A DNA stretch of 47,628 nt from Pseudomonas sp. GM21 (GCF_000282215.1 NZ_AKJS01000076.1:1-47628), one strand, 5' to 3'; numbered from the stretch's first letter, positions 1 to 9,804 are shown. Notes: a model not told the origin generated them from the sequence alone. Numbers and translations are program-made.

Positions 1-16
1 CGCCAGCTGCTACAGG
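1..16. repeat. Tail of a REP element cut by the window edge
   Basis: The first 16 bases are the reverse complement of the start of the REP element found at 32629 in this same window (core tgtagcagctggcg). The window therefore begins inside an intergenic REP sequence that precedes prmA. No upstream gene is visible. Confidence 0.7.
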
Positions 17-75
17 TGCGTGTTGCAACATGACTGTCCACCCCACTCCCACAAACGCCGCGCGCTCGCGTAAAC

Positions 76-103
76 TTGCGCGCTTCTCGCAGCCCGCTAG
101 GCT
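76..103 (+). promoter_or_regulatory. Possible sigma-70 promoter of prmA
   Basis: TTGCGC at 76-81 and TAGGCT at 98-103 are separated by 16 bases, about 30 bases upstream of the prmA start. A hairpin (GCAGCC/GGCTGC, 89-105) overlaps the -10. The match is only 3 of 6 in each box, so this is a weak call. Confidence 0.22.
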
Positions 104-132
104 GCAATCAATATTTTTCAAAGGTGCCCGCC

Positions 133-1011
133 ATGCCTTGGCTGCAAGTCCGTCTCGCCATCAGCCCAGAACAAGCCGAAACCTACGAAGACGCTTTCCT
201 TGAAGTGGGCGCTGTGTCGGTGACCTTCATGGACGCCGAAGATCAGCCGATCTTCGAGCCAGAACTCAATACCACGCCGCTGTGGTCGCACACGCACCTG
301 CTGGCCCTGTTCGAAGGCGGCACCGAAGCCGCCAGCGTATTGGCCCATCTTGAGCTGCTGACCGGCAGCCCGCTGCCCGAGCATCACAGCGAAGTCATCG
401 AAGACCAGGACTGGGAACGCAGCTGGATGGACGGTTTCCAGCCAATGCGTTTCGGTCAGCGCCTGTGGATCGTCCCGAGCTGGCATGCCGCGCCCGAGCC
501 AGACGCCGTGAACCTGCTGCTGGACCCGGGCCTGGCGTTCGGCACGGGCACCCACCCGACCACCGCGCTGTGCCTGGAGTGGCTCGATGGCCAGGACCTG
601 AAAGACTGCAACGTGCTGGATTTCGGCTGCGGCTCGGGCATTCTGGCAATTGCCGCCCTGCTGCTGGGCGCCAAGGAAGCCGTCGGCACCGACATCGACG
701 TTCAGGCACTCGAAGCCTCCCGCGATAACGCCGGGCGCAACAACATTGCCGACGCACTCTTCCCTTTGTATCTGCCGGAAGATCTGCCGCCGGTCAAAGC
801 TGATGTGCTGGTCGCCAACATCCTTGCCGGGCCATTGGTTGCCCTGGCCCCTCAGCTGTCCGGCCTGGTGAAAACGGGCGGGCGCCTGGCGTTGTCCGGC
901 ATCCTCGCCGAACAAGGCGAAGACGTTGCCGCCGCCTACGCGCAAGACTTCGATCTGGACCCGATTGCCAATCGCGATGGCTGGGTGCGCATTACCGGCC
1001 GTCGGCGCTAG
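133..1011 (+). CDS. prmA: Ribosomal protein L11 methyltransferase
   Basis: This is a 292-residue S-adenosylmethionine-dependent methyltransferase that trimethylates ribosomal protein L11 in the cytoplasm. The start is set at ATG 133 (MPWLQVRL), with AAGGTG at 121-126 as ribosome binding site; an ATG at 76 in the same frame would add 19 residues unlike the family. An N-terminal L11-recognition domain (about 1-100) is followed by the class I methyltransferase fold: GTGTHPTT at 137-144, the SAM-binding motif DFGCGSG at 163-169 and the VANILAGPL segment from 227. The length matches the E. coli protein (293 aa). The next gene starts 30 bases downstream and is probably cotranscribed. Identification is firm. 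Confidence 0.96.
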   Translation: MPWLQVRLAISPEQAETYEDAFLEVGAVSVTFMDAEDQPIFEPELNTTPLWSHTHLLALFEGGTEAASVLAHLELLTGSPLPEHHSEVIEDQDWERSWMDGFQPMRFGQRLWIVPSWHAAPEPDAVNLLLDPGLAFGTGTHPTTALCLEWLDGQDLKDCNVLDFGCGSGILAIAALLLGAKEAVGTDIDVQALEASRDNAGRNNIADALFPLYLPEDLPPVKADVLVANILAGPLVALAPQLSGLVKTGGRLALSGILAEQGEDVAAAYAQDFDLDPIANRDGWVRITGRRR

Positions 1012-1041
1012 AATGAACGCCTGCATAAACCGGATCGCCGC

Positions 1042-2259
1042 ATGACCGATAGCTTTGTCACCCAGTGCCCGCATTGCCAAACCAGCTTCCGCGTCAGCCA
1101 TGCTCAGTTGAGCGTGGCCCGTGGAGTGGTTCGTTGCGGCTCCTGCTTGCAGGTATTCAACGCCGCCAAACAATTGCTGGAACAACGGGCCGGCAAAGAA
1201 GCCGTCAAACCGGTCGCCCCGGTCATCGTTGAACCGCCGGTGCAACGCGCCATCAGCCAAAAGCAGTGGACGGCCTCCGAACTGGATCTGGACAGCCTGG
1301 ACCTGGACGAAGAGCTCGCTCGGCTCGAACAGCGGGAAATCCAGCCGACAACAGAGTTTGGCCGGCACCGTGAAGACGGTCTCAGTGCTCGCCGCGACTC
1401 TGTCGAAAACGACGAGGAGCCGTGGTCCGACAGCCTCTTTAGCGAGTCCGCCGCCGACCGCGCCCAGTCAGCAGAAACGGAACAGCAGGAAACAGAACCG
1501 GAAACAAACAAACACTCGCGAACCGAGCCTTCTTTTTCGCTGGAACCGGTTGATCCGGACGACGAACCCCAGGTGCCCCATCTGCGCCTGCACGATCCAC
1601 TCGACGCCCCCCTCCCCCACGAACGCCTGACGGCGACCGAAGAGCTAGACGACAACCTGCCGTCCATCGAACCGTTGCGCAAGCGTCGCGAGCGCAGTGA
1701 GCCGGGCGTGCGCGCCGAGGTATTGCAAGACCTGACCGACGATCCACTGCAACTGGATTGGCAAAAACGTCGATCCCCCTGGGGTCGGCGGTTGTTCTGG
1801 TTGCTCCTGGTACTGCTCGGCGCCGCCGCGCTCGCGGGCCAATACATTGCCTACCAATTCGACGAACTGGCTCGGCAGGACCAGTACCGCCCATGGTTCC
1901 AGCAACTGTGCCCGAAAATCGGCTGCACAGTGCCGTCCAAAGTCGACATTGCCAAAATCAAAAGCAGCAACCTTGTGGTCCGCAGCCACCCGGAATTCAG
2001 TGGCGCACTGGTGGTCGATGCGATCATCTACAACCGCGCCCCGTTCTCCCAGCCTTTCCCGTTGCTGGAACTGCGCTTTGCCGACCTTAATGGCCATTTG
2101 ATCGCCAGCCGTCGCTTCAAACCCGGCGAGTACCTCAATGGCGACCTCGAAGGCATGGCGGAAATGCCGCCGCAAACGCCAATCCATATCGCGCTGGATA
2201 TTCTCGACCCAGGCGCCAAAGCGGTGAACTACAGCCTGAGCTTCCACTCTCCCGAGTGA
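1042..2259 (+). CDS. DUF3426 zinc-ribbon membrane protein
   Basis: This 405-residue protein has unknown function. The N-terminus is an MJ0042-type zinc ribbon with C9-x2-C12 and C32-x2-C35. A long acidic, low-complexity linker rich in Glu, Asp, Ser and Pro follows (about 50-240). A single transmembrane helix lies at about 251-273 (after WGRRLF), and a C-terminal DUF3426 domain (about 275-400) is probably periplasmic. This zinc-ribbon, linker, single-helix layout is typical of the family. No strong Shine-Dalgarno is seen before the ATG. The position between prmA and dusB-fis is the usual one in Pseudomonas, which supports orthology but does not reveal a job. Confidence 0.9.
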   Translation: MTDSFVTQCPHCQTSFRVSHAQLSVARGVVRCGSCLQVFNAAKQLLEQRAGKEAVKPVAPVIVEPPVQRAISQKQWTASELDLDSLDLDEELARLEQREIQPTTEFGRHREDGLSARRDSVENDEEPWSDSLFSESAADRAQSAETEQQETEPETNKHSRTEPSFSLEPVDPDDEPQVPHLRLHDPLDAPLPHERLTATEELDDNLPSIEPLRKRRERSEPGVRAEVLQDLTDDPLQLDWQKRRSPWGRRLFWLLLVLLGAAALAGQYIAYQFDELARQDQYRPWFQQLCPKIGCTVPSKVDIAKIKSSNLVVRSHPEFSGALVVDAIIYNRAPFSQPFPLLELRFADLNGHLIASRRFKPGEYLNGDLEGMAEMPPQTPIHIALDILDPGAKAVNYSLSFHSPE

Positions 2260-2363
2260 AACGCTTTACCGTTTCAGGCCTGACGGCAGATTCTTGACTT
2301 TGGTCACCACACCAAACTGCTGGCAATAACAGAATAGCTGTTCAGATTTTGTTCAATTCAGCC

Positions 2364-2392
2364 TTTATCCAGTCATCGAGAGCGGGTATCAT
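2364..2392 (+). promoter_or_regulatory. Candidate sigma-70 promoter for dusB-fis
   Basis: TTTATC (2364-2369) and TATCAT (2387-2392) are spaced by 17 bases in the 184-base gap before dusB. The -10 matches 5 of 6 and the -35 only 3 of 6. It would give a short leader of about 45 bases. Inference only. Confidence 0.3.
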
Positions 2393-2443
2393 GCCAACCC
2401 TTTTTCGAACTCTAATGATCCGGCCCCACAACAGGGAAGTCCT

Positions 2444-3454
2444 ATGTCGGCGGTACGCATCGGTCCATACACATTGCAAAACGGCTTGATTCTCGCCCCG
2501 ATGGCGGGGGTCACCGACCAACCCTTTCGTCAGCTGTGCAAGCGATTGGGCGCGGGACTGGTGGTCTCGGAAATGGTTACCAGCGACATGAGTTTGTGGA
2601 ACACCCGCAAATCGCGGATGCGCATGATCCACGAAGGTGATCCCGAGCCACGCTCGGTCCAGATCGCCGGTGGTGATGCGCAAATGCTGGCGGACGCGGC
2701 CCGGGCCAACGTCGAACTGGGCGCGCAGATTATTGATATCAACATGGGTTGTCCGGCGAAGAAGGTCTGCAACAAGGCTGCCGGCTCCGCACTGTTGAAG
2801 GATGAAGCATTGGTCACCGAGATCCTGCAGGCCGTGGTGGCTGCGGTTGATGTCCCGGTGACGCTGAAGATCCGTACCGGCTGGGACCGGGACAACAAGA
2901 ATGGTTTGACGGTGGCGAAGATCGCCGAACAGGCAGGCATTACGGCGTTGGCGGTCCATGGCCGCACCCGTGCCGATCTGTACACCGGTGAAGCCGAGTA
3001 CGACACCATTGCCGCGATCAAGCAGGCGGTGTCGATACCGGTCTTCGCCAATGGCGATATCGATTCACCCGAGAAGGCCCGGTACGTGCTCGACGCGACC
3101 GGTGCCGATGGTTTGTTGGTAGGCCGGGCCGCCCAGGGGCGGCCATGGATTTTTCGTGAGATCGAGCACTTCCTGCGTACCGGCGAGAAACTCCCGGCGC
3201 TGGAACTGATCGAGGTGGAACGCATTCTGCTAGAGCATCTGGCCGCCCTGCACGTTTTCTATGGAGACGTGATGGGTGTCCGTATCGCTCGAAAGCATGT
3301 GGGCTGGTATCTCGCAACCTTGCCGGGCGCCAGGGAGTTTCGCGCCCACTTCAATCGTTTGGAAGATACGGAAACACAATGCGCCAACGTTCAGGGCTTC
3401 TTCGCCGAACGTTACAAGAGCCTGACAGGGGACGAAAAAGGGGTGGCCGCATGA
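2444..3454 (+). CDS. dusB: tRNA-dihydrouridine synthase B
   Basis: This 336-residue FMN-dependent enzyme reduces specific uridines to dihydrouridine in the D-loop of tRNA using NADPH. The TIM barrel starts with the [12 protein letters not shown] motif near the N-terminus. The catalytic signature [18 protein letters not shown] places the proton-donating cysteine at C103. LKIRTGW, VHGRTR and the FANGDI and GRAAQGRPW segments are the phosphate and FMN-binding loops. AGGGA at 2433-2437 precedes the ATG by 6 bases. The stop overlaps the fis start (ATGA, 3451-3454), so dusB and fis form the translationally coupled operon also known from enterobacteria. Confidence 0.96.
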   Translation: MSAVRIGPYTLQNGLILAPMAGVTDQPFRQLCKRLGAGLVVSEMVTSDMSLWNTRKSRMRMIHEGDPEPRSVQIAGGDAQMLADAARANVELGAQIIDINMGCPAKKVCNKAAGSALLKDEALVTEILQAVVAAVDVPVTLKIRTGWDRDNKNGLTVAKIAEQAGITALAVHGRTRADLYTGEAEYDTIAAIKQAVSIPVFANGDIDSPEKARYVLDATGADGLLVGRAAQGRPWIFREIEHFLRTGEKLPALELIEVERILLEHLAALHVFYGDVMGVRIARKHVGWYLATLPGAREFRAHFNRLEDTETQCANVQGFFAERYKSLTGDEKGVAA

Positions 3455-3771
3455 CGATGATGACCGAGACTTTAGTGAGTGGAACTGCACCCGTGAGCGA
3501 CAACGTAAATTTGAAACAGCACCTCAATACGCCCAGCGAAGAAGGCCAGACCCTTCGCGGGAGTGTCGAGAAGGCGCTGCACAATTATTTCGCCCACCTT
3601 GAGGGCGCTGCCGTCACGGATGTGTACAACCTGGTGCTCTCCGAAGTCGAGGCTCCCCTGCTCGAGTGCGTGATGAACTACGTCAAGGGCAACCAGACCA
3701 AGGCCAGCGAGCTGCTCGGGCTCAACCGAGGCACGCTGCGCAAGAAACTCAAGCAGTACGATTTGCTGTAA
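3451..3771 (+). CDS. fis: DNA-binding protein Fis
   Basis: Fis is a 106-residue nucleoid protein that bends DNA and modulates rRNA and other promoters. The start is ATG 3451 ([10 protein letters not shown]), which overlaps the dusB stop by four bases; longer in-frame starts would run back into dusB. The C-terminal third is the Fis helix-turn-helix, from [12 protein letters not shown] through [14 protein letters not shown]. The N-terminal half contains [10 protein letters not shown] and the conserved dimerisation helices. A strong terminator follows 18 bases after the stop and ends the operon. Confidence 0.97.
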   Translation: MTMMTETLVSGTAPVSDNVNLKQHLNTPSEEGQTLRGSVEKALHNYFAHLEGAAVTDVYNLVLSEVEAPLLECVMNYVKGNQTKASELLGLNRGTLRKKLKQYDLL

Positions 3772-3788
3772 GCATTTAATCAAACCAG

Positions 3789-3821
3789 AAAGGCGCCCGC
3801 GTAAAACCGGTCGCCTTTTTT
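3789..3821 (+). terminator. Rho-independent terminator of dusB-fis
   Basis: Stem AAAGGCG (3789-3795) pairs with CGCCTTT (3812-3818) and runs into a stretch of T residues (3816-3821). It sits 18 bases after the fis stop and only about 30 bases before purH. Confidence 0.8.
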
Positions 3822-3853
3822 GCTGACTTCCTTTGCTTTTGATGGAAATTGAG

Positions 3854-5461
3854 ATGACCGACCAGACTACCCGCCTGCCGATCCGCCGCGCCTTGATCAG
3901 CGTTTCCGACAAGACAGGGATCCTCGAATTCGCCAAGGAGCTAGAAGCCCTGGGCGTCGAGATCCTCTCTACTGGCGGGACGTTCAAGCTGTTGCGCGAC
4001 AACGGCGTTGCCGCAGTGGAAGTCGCTGACTACACCGGTTTCGCGGAAATGATGGACGGTCGGGTGAAAACCCTGCACCCGAAAATCCACGGTGGGATCC
4101 TCGGTCGTCGCGGTACCGATGACGCCATCATGAGCGAGCACGGCATCAAGCCGATCGATCTGGTTGCGGTCAACCTGTACCCGTTCGAAGCCACCATCAA
4201 CAAGCCTGGCTGCGACCTGCCGACGGCCATCGAGAACATCGACATCGGCGGCCCGACCATGGTCCGCTCGGCGGCCAAGAACCACAAAGACGTGGCCATC
4301 GTGGTCAACGCCAGCGACTACGCCAGCGTTCTCGAAGGCCTCAAGGCCGGCGGCCTGACCTACGCTCAGCGTTTCGACCTGATGCTCAAGGCGTTCGAAC
4401 ACACCGCCGCCTACGACGGCATGATCGCCAACTACATGGGCACCGTGAACCAGGCCGCTGACACCCTCAGCACTGAAGGTCGCAGCGAGTTCCCGCGCAC
4501 CTTCAACAGCCAGTTCGTCAAGGCCCAGGAAATGCGCTACGGCGAGAACCCGCACCAGAGCGCGGCGTTCTACGTAGAAGCCAAGCCAGCCGAAGTCGGC
4601 ATCGCCACCGCGACCCAACTGCAAGGCAAAGAACTGTCGTACAACAACGTGGCCGACACTGACGCCGCGCTGGAATGCGTGAAGAGCTTCGTCAAGCCGG
4701 CCTGCGTGATCGTCAAGCACGCCAACCCGTGCGGCGTGGCCGTGAGCCCGGACGCCGAAGGCGGTATCCGCCAGGCCTACGAACTGGCGTATGCAACCGA
4801 TACCGAATCGGCGTTCGGCGGCATCATCGCGTTCAACCGCGAGCTGGATGCTGAAACCGCCAAGGCCATCGTCGAGCGTCAGTTCGTCGAAGTGATCATC
4901 GCCCCAAGCGTCAGCGAAGAAGCCCGCGCCATCGTTGCAGCCAAAGCCAACGTGCGCTTGCTGGCCTGCGGCGAATGGTCGGCTGATCGCGCCGCTGCAT
5001 GGGACTACAAACGCGTCAACGGTGGCCTGCTGGTGCAGAGCCGCGATATCGGCATGATCGGCGCCGATGACCTGAAAGTGGTGACCAAGCGCGCACCGAC
5101 CGAACAGGAAATCAACGACCTGATCTTCGCCTGGAAAGTGGCCAAGTACGTCAAGTCCAACGCTATCGTCTACGCCAAGAACCGTCAGACCATCGGTGTC
5201 GGCGCCGGCCAGATGAGCCGTGTGAACTCCGCCCGTATCGCGGCAATCAAGGCAGAACACGCCGGTTTGCAGGTGCAGGGCGCGGTCATGGCATCGGATG
5301 CCTTCTTCCCGTTCCGCGACGGCATCGACAACGCGGCCAAGGTCGGCATCACTGCGGTGATCCAGCCGGGCGGCTCAATGCGTGACAACGAAGTGATTGC
5401 TGCCGCTGACGAAGCCGGCATCGCCATGGTATTCACCGGCATGCGCCATTTCAGGCACTGA
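3854..5461 (+). CDS. purH: Bifunctional AICAR formyltransferase / IMP cyclohydrolase
   Basis: PurH carries out the last two steps of IMP synthesis: formylation of AICAR with 10-formyl-tetrahydrofolate, then ring closure. The start is ATG 3854 ([14 protein letters not shown]), giving 535 residues; an in-frame TTG upstream would add seven residues over the terminator region. The N-terminal MGS-like cyclohydrolase domain (about 1-200) shows STGGT at 39-43 and [12 protein letters not shown] at 75-86. The formyltransferase domain (about 205-535) contains the KHANPCG motif with K288 and H289 as the catalytic pair. It lies just upstream of purD, separated by 169 bases of repeat-bearing DNA. Confidence 0.97.
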   Translation: MTDQTTRLPIRRALISVSDKTGILEFAKELEALGVEILSTGGTFKLLRDNGVAAVEVADYTGFAEMMDGRVKTLHPKIHGGILGRRGTDDAIMSEHGIKPIDLVAVNLYPFEATINKPGCDLPTAIENIDIGGPTMVRSAAKNHKDVAIVVNASDYASVLEGLKAGGLTYAQRFDLMLKAFEHTAAYDGMIANYMGTVNQAADTLSTEGRSEFPRTFNSQFVKAQEMRYGENPHQSAAFYVEAKPAEVGIATATQLQGKELSYNNVADTDAALECVKSFVKPACVIVKHANPCGVAVSPDAEGGIRQAYELAYATDTESAFGGIIAFNRELDAETAKAIVERQFVEVIIAPSVSEEARAIVAAKANVRLLACGEWSADRAAAWDYKRVNGGLLVQSRDIGMIGADDLKVVTKRAPTEQEINDLIFAWKVAKYVKSNAIVYAKNRQTIGVGAGQMSRVNSARIAAIKAEHAGLQVQGAVMASDAFFPFRDGIDNAAKVGITAVIQPGGSMRDNEVIAAADEAGIAMVFTGMRHFRH

Positions 5462-5478
5462 GTGCAGCGACAAGCCTC

Positions 5479-5613
5479 AAGCTGCAAGTGACAAGTAAAA
5501 GCCGACCTGCGTCGCTCTTGCTGCCACTTGCAGCCTCACTAATTCAGAGCTGCACGCCGCACTTCAGAGCGATAGAGATTGCTCTCAACTTGCAGCTTGT
5601 AGCTTGTAGCTTC
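5479..5613. repeat. Inverted-repeat cluster between purH and purD
   Basis: The gap holds repeats of a GC-balanced word. AAGCTGCAAGT (5479-5489) is exactly complementary to ACTTGCAGCTT (5588-5598). A second pairing is CTGCAAGTG (5482-5490) with CACTTGCAG (5525-5533). GTAGCTT is repeated in tandem at about 5599-5612. Competing pairings of the same left arm are possible in a purH-purD transcript. Confidence 0.6.
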
Positions 5614-5630
5614 TCCGAAGGAGTCTCTCT

Positions 5631-6926
5631 TTGAACGTTTTGATCATTGGCAGCGGTGGCCGTGAACACGCTCTGGCCTGGAAAGTGGCTCAGGATCCGC
5701 GTGTACAGAAAGTGTTCGTGGCACCCGGTAACGCCGGCACCGCCATCGAAGCCAAGTGCGAGAACGTCGCTATCGACGTACTGGCTCTTGAGCAGCTTGC
5801 AGATTTCGCCGAGAAAAACGTTTCCCTGACCATCGTCGGCCCGGAAGTGCCGCTGGTGGCAGGCGTGGTCGATCTGTTCCGCAGCCGTGGCCTGGACTGC
5901 TTCGGTCCGACCGCTGGCGCGGCCCAGCTGGAAGGTTCGAAAGCCTTCACCAAGGACTTCCTCGCGCGCCACAAGATCCCGACCGCCGACTACCAGAACT
6001 TCACCGAGATCGAGCCAGCCCTGGCTTATCTGCGTGAAAAAGGCGCACCGATCGTGATCAAGGCCGATGGCCTGGCCGCCGGTAAAGGCGTGATTGTTGC
6101 CATGACTCTGGCAGAAGCCGAAGAGGCCGTGCGCGACATGCTCGCGGGCAACGCGTTCGGCGATGCCGGTTCGCGCGTGGTCATCGAAGAATTCCTGGAC
6201 GGCGAAGAAGCCAGCTTCATTGTTATGGTCGACGGCAAGAACGTGCTGCCGATGGCCACCAGCCAGGACCACAAACGCGTCGGCGACGGCGACACCGGCC
6301 CGAATACCGGCGGCATGGGCGCTTACTCCCCGGCCCCGGTCGTGACGGCCGAAGTGCATCAGCGAGCCATGGACCTGGTGATCTGGCCGACCGTTCGCGG
6401 CATGGCCGAGGAAGGCAACGTCTACACTGGCTTCCTGTACGCAGGCCTGATGATCGACAAGGCTGGTAACCCAAAAGTCATCGAGTTCAACTGCCGTTTC
6501 GGCGATCCTGAGACCCAACCGGTGATGCTGCGTTTGCAGTCCAGCCTGGTCCTGCTGGTTGAAGCCGCTCTGGCTCAGGCGCTGGACAAGGTCGAAGCGC
6601 AATGGGATCCACGACCGAGCGTCGGTATCGTACTGGCCGCGGGTGGCTACCCGGGTGACTACGCCAAAGGCGTGGCCATCAACGGCCTGGATGCAGCCGC
6701 CGCACTGGAAGGCAAAGTCTTCCACGCGGGCACTGCGCTCAAGGACGGTCAAGTGGTAACGGCCGGTGGCCGTGTGCTTTGCGCCACCGCCATGGGCGCC
6801 AGTGTCGATGCGGCTCAGCAGCAGGCTTACAAGCTGGCAGACAAGATTGATTGGGAAGGCTGTTTCTACCGCAAGGACATTGGCTACCGTGCCATTGCCC
6901 GTGAACGTGGCGAAAGCCAGGAATAA
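5631..6926 (+). CDS. purD: Phosphoribosylamine-glycine ligase (GAR synthetase)
   Basis: PurD joins glycine to phosphoribosylamine with ATP, the second step of purine synthesis. The protein is 431 residues and starts at TTG 5631: AAGGAG at 5618-5623 sits 7 bases before it and the sequence MNVLIIGSGGREHAL fits the family N-terminus. The N-terminal domain carries GSGGREHAL (7-15). The ATP-grasp fold follows, with KADGLAAGKGV and the PNTGGMGAYSP loop, then the C-terminal domain with GGYPGDYAKG. It ends 100 bases before retS. Confidence 0.96.
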   Translation: MNVLIIGSGGREHALAWKVAQDPRVQKVFVAPGNAGTAIEAKCENVAIDVLALEQLADFAEKNVSLTIVGPEVPLVAGVVDLFRSRGLDCFGPTAGAAQLEGSKAFTKDFLARHKIPTADYQNFTEIEPALAYLREKGAPIVIKADGLAAGKGVIVAMTLAEAEEAVRDMLAGNAFGDAGSRVVIEEFLDGEEASFIVMVDGKNVLPMATSQDHKRVGDGDTGPNTGGMGAYSPAPVVTAEVHQRAMDLVIWPTVRGMAEEGNVYTGFLYAGLMIDKAGNPKVIEFNCRFGDPETQPVMLRLQSSLVLLVEAALAQALDKVEAQWDPRPSVGIVLAAGGYPGDYAKGVAINGLDAAAALEGKVFHAGTALKDGQVVTAGGRVLCATAMGASVDAAQQQAYKLADKIDWEGCFYRKDIGYRAIARERGESQE

Positions 6927-6962
6927 GGCCATTCATTCGGCGAGGCGAGGGCCGCTGGTCCT

Positions 6963-6997
6963 TGCCGCACTATTGCGGCACCGCGCATAGTTATAAT
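6963..6997 (+). promoter_or_regulatory. Palindrome and consensus -10 upstream of retS
   Basis: TGCCGCA-CTAT-TGCGGCA (6963-6980) is a perfect 7-base inverted repeat. A consensus TATAAT lies 11 bases further on at 6992-6997, and retS starts at 7027. No convincing -35 is present at 16-18 bases, so an activator could be needed. The hairpin could instead belong to the purD 3' end, although no T-run follows it. Confidence 0.4.
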
Positions 6998-7026
6998 CTG
7001 GCATCAACCTACGAAGGGATTTCGCC

Positions 7027-9804
7027 GTGCGCTGGCTCAGGATTGCCATAAGCCTCACCGTCACTCTGCTGACCCTGCTCTGCATGCTCCCGGCCCAGGC
7101 CGCGCAAGGCAGTGGCTGGGCAGTATTGTTCGACGAACAGGGCGACCTGCAGCTCAACGACATCCGTTCCGCTCGCTACACCAATCAATTCAGCCCCATC
7201 GAACTCGATCGCCTCACGGCAGCCGAGCCCGATGGCGCGTTATGGCTGCGTTTCAGGCTGGCCCCCGGCAAGCACGAACAATTGCTGCGGGTGTTCGCAC
7301 CCGATCTGTCGGCGCTCAATCTGTATGTACTCGACGGCGATACGCTGATCGAGCATATGAACACCGGTACCGGACAGCCACAGGCTGACCGCCCTCTGCC
7401 CAGCAGCGACTTCATGTTGCCGCTGCCGCAAAGTGACAAGCCCCTCGACGTCTACCTGCGACTGGTCTCCGACCATCGTTTGCGGCCTTACATCACCCTG
7501 CAATCGGCAATCACCACCGCGGCCGATCAGAACCAGACGTTGATTTACGGCCTGCTGTTCGGTTGCCTGGGCATGCTGATCCTGCACAACTTTGTGCGCT
7601 ACGCCTACACGCGTTCGCGCAGTAGCCTATGGCTAGCCTGGTGTGAAGGGTTGTTGATGCTCAGTGTGCTGTTGCTACTGAACCTGGCCGGGCCATGGTT
7701 GCCGAACTGGCACGCTGTTCAGACCCCTGGCGCCTACCTCGCATTATTGCTGACGGCGCCGAGCGGCCTGATGCTCGCCAGGCGCTTCTTCGCCCCGCTC
7801 GGCCCTCACCCGCTGAACAAACTGCTGCTGGCGGACATTCTGCTCATCGTTGCCTGTGGCCTGCTATTGTTGTTCGTCAACACATTGCCGCTGAACATCA
7901 TTACCTACGCCCTGGTTGCCCTGGCAGGGCTGAGCATGCTTTTCGTCAGCGCCTATCACTGGCAAAAAGGTTATCGCCCGGCGCGGTTTTTCGTCGCGGC
8001 GATGGTGGTATTCAACATTGGCGCCCTGATCATGCTGCCCGCACTGCTGGGACTGACGCTGGTCGCGCCGCAAGGCCTGATCATCACGCTGCTGGTGTTC
8101 ATCTGCATCAGCGGCCTGCTGATGAGCATCGCCCTGAGCGAACGCCAGCGCAGCATCACGGAAGATCGCTTCAGTGTCAGTCGCGACCTGGCCGCCAGCA
8201 ACGCAGAGATCAACGCCAAGGCCGAATTCCTGGCGAAAATCAGCCATGAAATCCGCACCCCCATGAATGGTGTTCTGGGCATGACCGAGTTGCTGTTGGG
8301 CACGCCACTGTCGGTCAAGCAACGCGACTACGTGCAGACCATCCACAGCGCCGGCAACGAACTGCTGACACTGATCAACGAAATTCTCGACATCTCCAAG
8401 CTCGAGTCCGGGCAAATAGAACTGGACGACGTGCAGTTCGACCTCAATGCCTTGATCGAAGACTGCCTGAGTATCTTCCGCGCCAAGGCCGAGCAGCAGA
8501 ATGTCGAGCTGATCAGCTTCATCCAGCCGCAAGTGCCGCGCGTCATCAGCGGTGACCCTACACGTTTGCGCCAGACCCTGCTGAGCCTGCTGGAAAACGC
8601 GCTGAAGAAAACCGACGAAGGCGAGATTCTGATCGTCGTCGCCCTCGACGAACGCAGTGCCAAACCGCGGCTGCGCATCGCCGTGCAAGACAGCGGTGTG
8701 CCGATGGAGGCCGAAGAGCGCGACGCCCTGATGCATGCCGAACTGCACAGCAAGCACTTCCTCTCGGCAACGAGTCTGGGCGGCAACCTGGGGCTGGTGA
8801 TCGCTCGTCAGCTGATCCGCCTGATGCACGGCGAGTTCGGCATCAAGACCGGCGCCAACCAGGGCAGCACGTTGTGGCTGACGCTGCCACTGGACCCTGA
8901 CCGACTGGAGCACCCGACCTGCGACCTCGATGGTCCGCTGCAAGGCGCGCGCGTACTGGTGGTGGATGATAACGACACCTGCCGCAAAGTATTGGTGCAA
9001 CAGTGCAGCGCCTGGGGCCTGAACGTCAGTGCCGTACCTTCCGGCAAGGAAGCCCTGGCGTTATTGCGCACCAAGGCCCACTTGCGCGATTACTTCGATG
9101 TGGTCTTGCTGGACCAGAACATGCCCGGCATGACCGGTATGCAACTGGCGGCCAAGATCAAGGAAGACCCGAGCCTCAATCACGATATTCTGCTGATCAT
9201 GCTGACGGGCATCAGCAATGCGCCGAGCAAGATCATTGCCCGCAATTCAGGAATCAAACGCATCCTCGCCAAACCCGTGGCCGGCTACACCCTCAAGACC
9301 ACCCTCGCGGACGAATTGAATCAGCGCAACAAAGGCCCGGCCGTTTCGCCTCATCTGCCTGCCGGCCCGGCGCTTCCAGTCAAGGTCCCGAGCGACTTCC
9401 GCATCCTGGTGGCCGAAGACAACACGATCTCGACCAAGGTGATTCGCGGCATGCTCGGCAAGCTCAACCTGCAACCGGACACTGCCAGCAATGGCGAAGA
9501 AGCCTTGCAGGCGATGAAAGCCCAACGCTACGACCTGGTGTTGATGGACTGCGAAATGCCGATCCTCGATGGCTTCTCTGCCACCCAGCAGTTACGTGCC
9601 TGGGAAGTCGGCAATCAGCGAACCCGTACACCGGTGGTGGCATTGACCGCGCACATCCTCGCCGAGCACAAAGAGCGAGCGCGCCAGGCGGGCATGGACG
9701 GGCATATGGCCAAGCCTGTGGAGTTGTCACAGTTGCGTGATCTGATCGAGCATTGGGTGGCCCAGCGTGATCAGCAGAACCGGGCAGCGGCGCAACCTTC
9801 CTGA
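7027..9804 (+). CDS. retS: RetS-type hybrid sensor histidine kinase
   Basis: This is a 925-residue inner-membrane hybrid kinase. In Pseudomonas, RetS binds the kinase GacS and lowers Gac/Rsm signalling, switching cells between acute and chronic lifestyles. A signal peptide (1-25) is followed by a periplasmic 7TMR-DISMED2 domain (about 28-160), seven transmembrane helices (about 168-371), a HisKA domain with SHEIRTPMN and H407, an HATPase domain (about 510-625) and two receiver domains. Predicted phospho-acceptors are D696 (LLDQNMPG) and D841 (LMDCEMP). The ATPase G1 box reads QDSGVP (554-559) where DxGxG is usual. The start is GTG 7027, with AAGGGA at 7014-7019. Its place after purD is that of retS in P. 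aeruginosa. Confidence 0.9.
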   Translation: MRWLRIAISLTVTLLTLLCMLPAQAAQGSGWAVLFDEQGDLQLNDIRSARYTNQFSPIELDRLTAAEPDGALWLRFRLAPGKHEQLLRVFAPDLSALNLYVLDGDTLIEHMNTGTGQPQADRPLPSSDFMLPLPQSDKPLDVYLRLVSDHRLRPYITLQSAITTAADQNQTLIYGLLFGCLGMLILHNFVRYAYTRSRSSLWLAWCEGLLMLSVLLLLNLAGPWLPNWHAVQTPGAYLALLLTAPSGLMLARRFFAPLGPHPLNKLLLADILLIVACGLLLLFVNTLPLNIITYALVALAGLSMLFVSAYHWQKGYRPARFFVAAMVVFNIGALIMLPALLGLTLVAPQGLIITLLVFICISGLLMSIALSERQRSITEDRFSVSRDLAASNAEINAKAEFLAKISHEIRTPMNGVLGMTELLLGTPLSVKQRDYVQTIHSAGNELLTLINEILDISKLESGQIELDDVQFDLNALIEDCLSIFRAKAEQQNVELISFIQPQVPRVISGDPTRLRQTLLSLLENALKKTDEGEILIVVALDERSAKPRLRIAVQDSGVPMEAEERDALMHAELHSKHFLSATSLGGNLGLVIARQLIRLMHGEFGIKTGANQGSTLWLTLPLDPDRLEHPTCDLDGPLQGARVLVVDDNDTCRKVLVQQCSAWGLNVSAVPSGKEALALLRTKAHLRDYFDVVLLDQNMPGMTGMQLAAKIKEDPSLNHDILLIMLTGISNAPSKIIARNSGIKRILAKPVAGYTLKTTLADELNQRNKGPAVSPHLPAGPALPVKVPSDFRILVAEDNTISTKVIRGMLGKLNLQPDTASNGEEALQAMKAQRYDLVLMDCEMPILDGFSATQQLRAWEVGNQRTRTPVVALTAHILAEHKERARQAGMDGHMAKPVELSQLRDLIEHWVAQRDQQNRAAAQPS

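Noticed and set aside
1..33. Short open frame ending at 33 as a possible end of accC
   Set aside because: The bases belong to a REP element and the residues do not resemble the AccC C-terminus.
118..1368. Long minus-strand open frame opposite prmA
   Set aside because: It is the complement of a well-supported gene in GC-rich DNA. Its composition is poor in strands and rich in Gln/Gly/Arg, and it matches no family. The same holds for frames opposite purH, purD, retS, the toxin genes, oprC and the urt genes.
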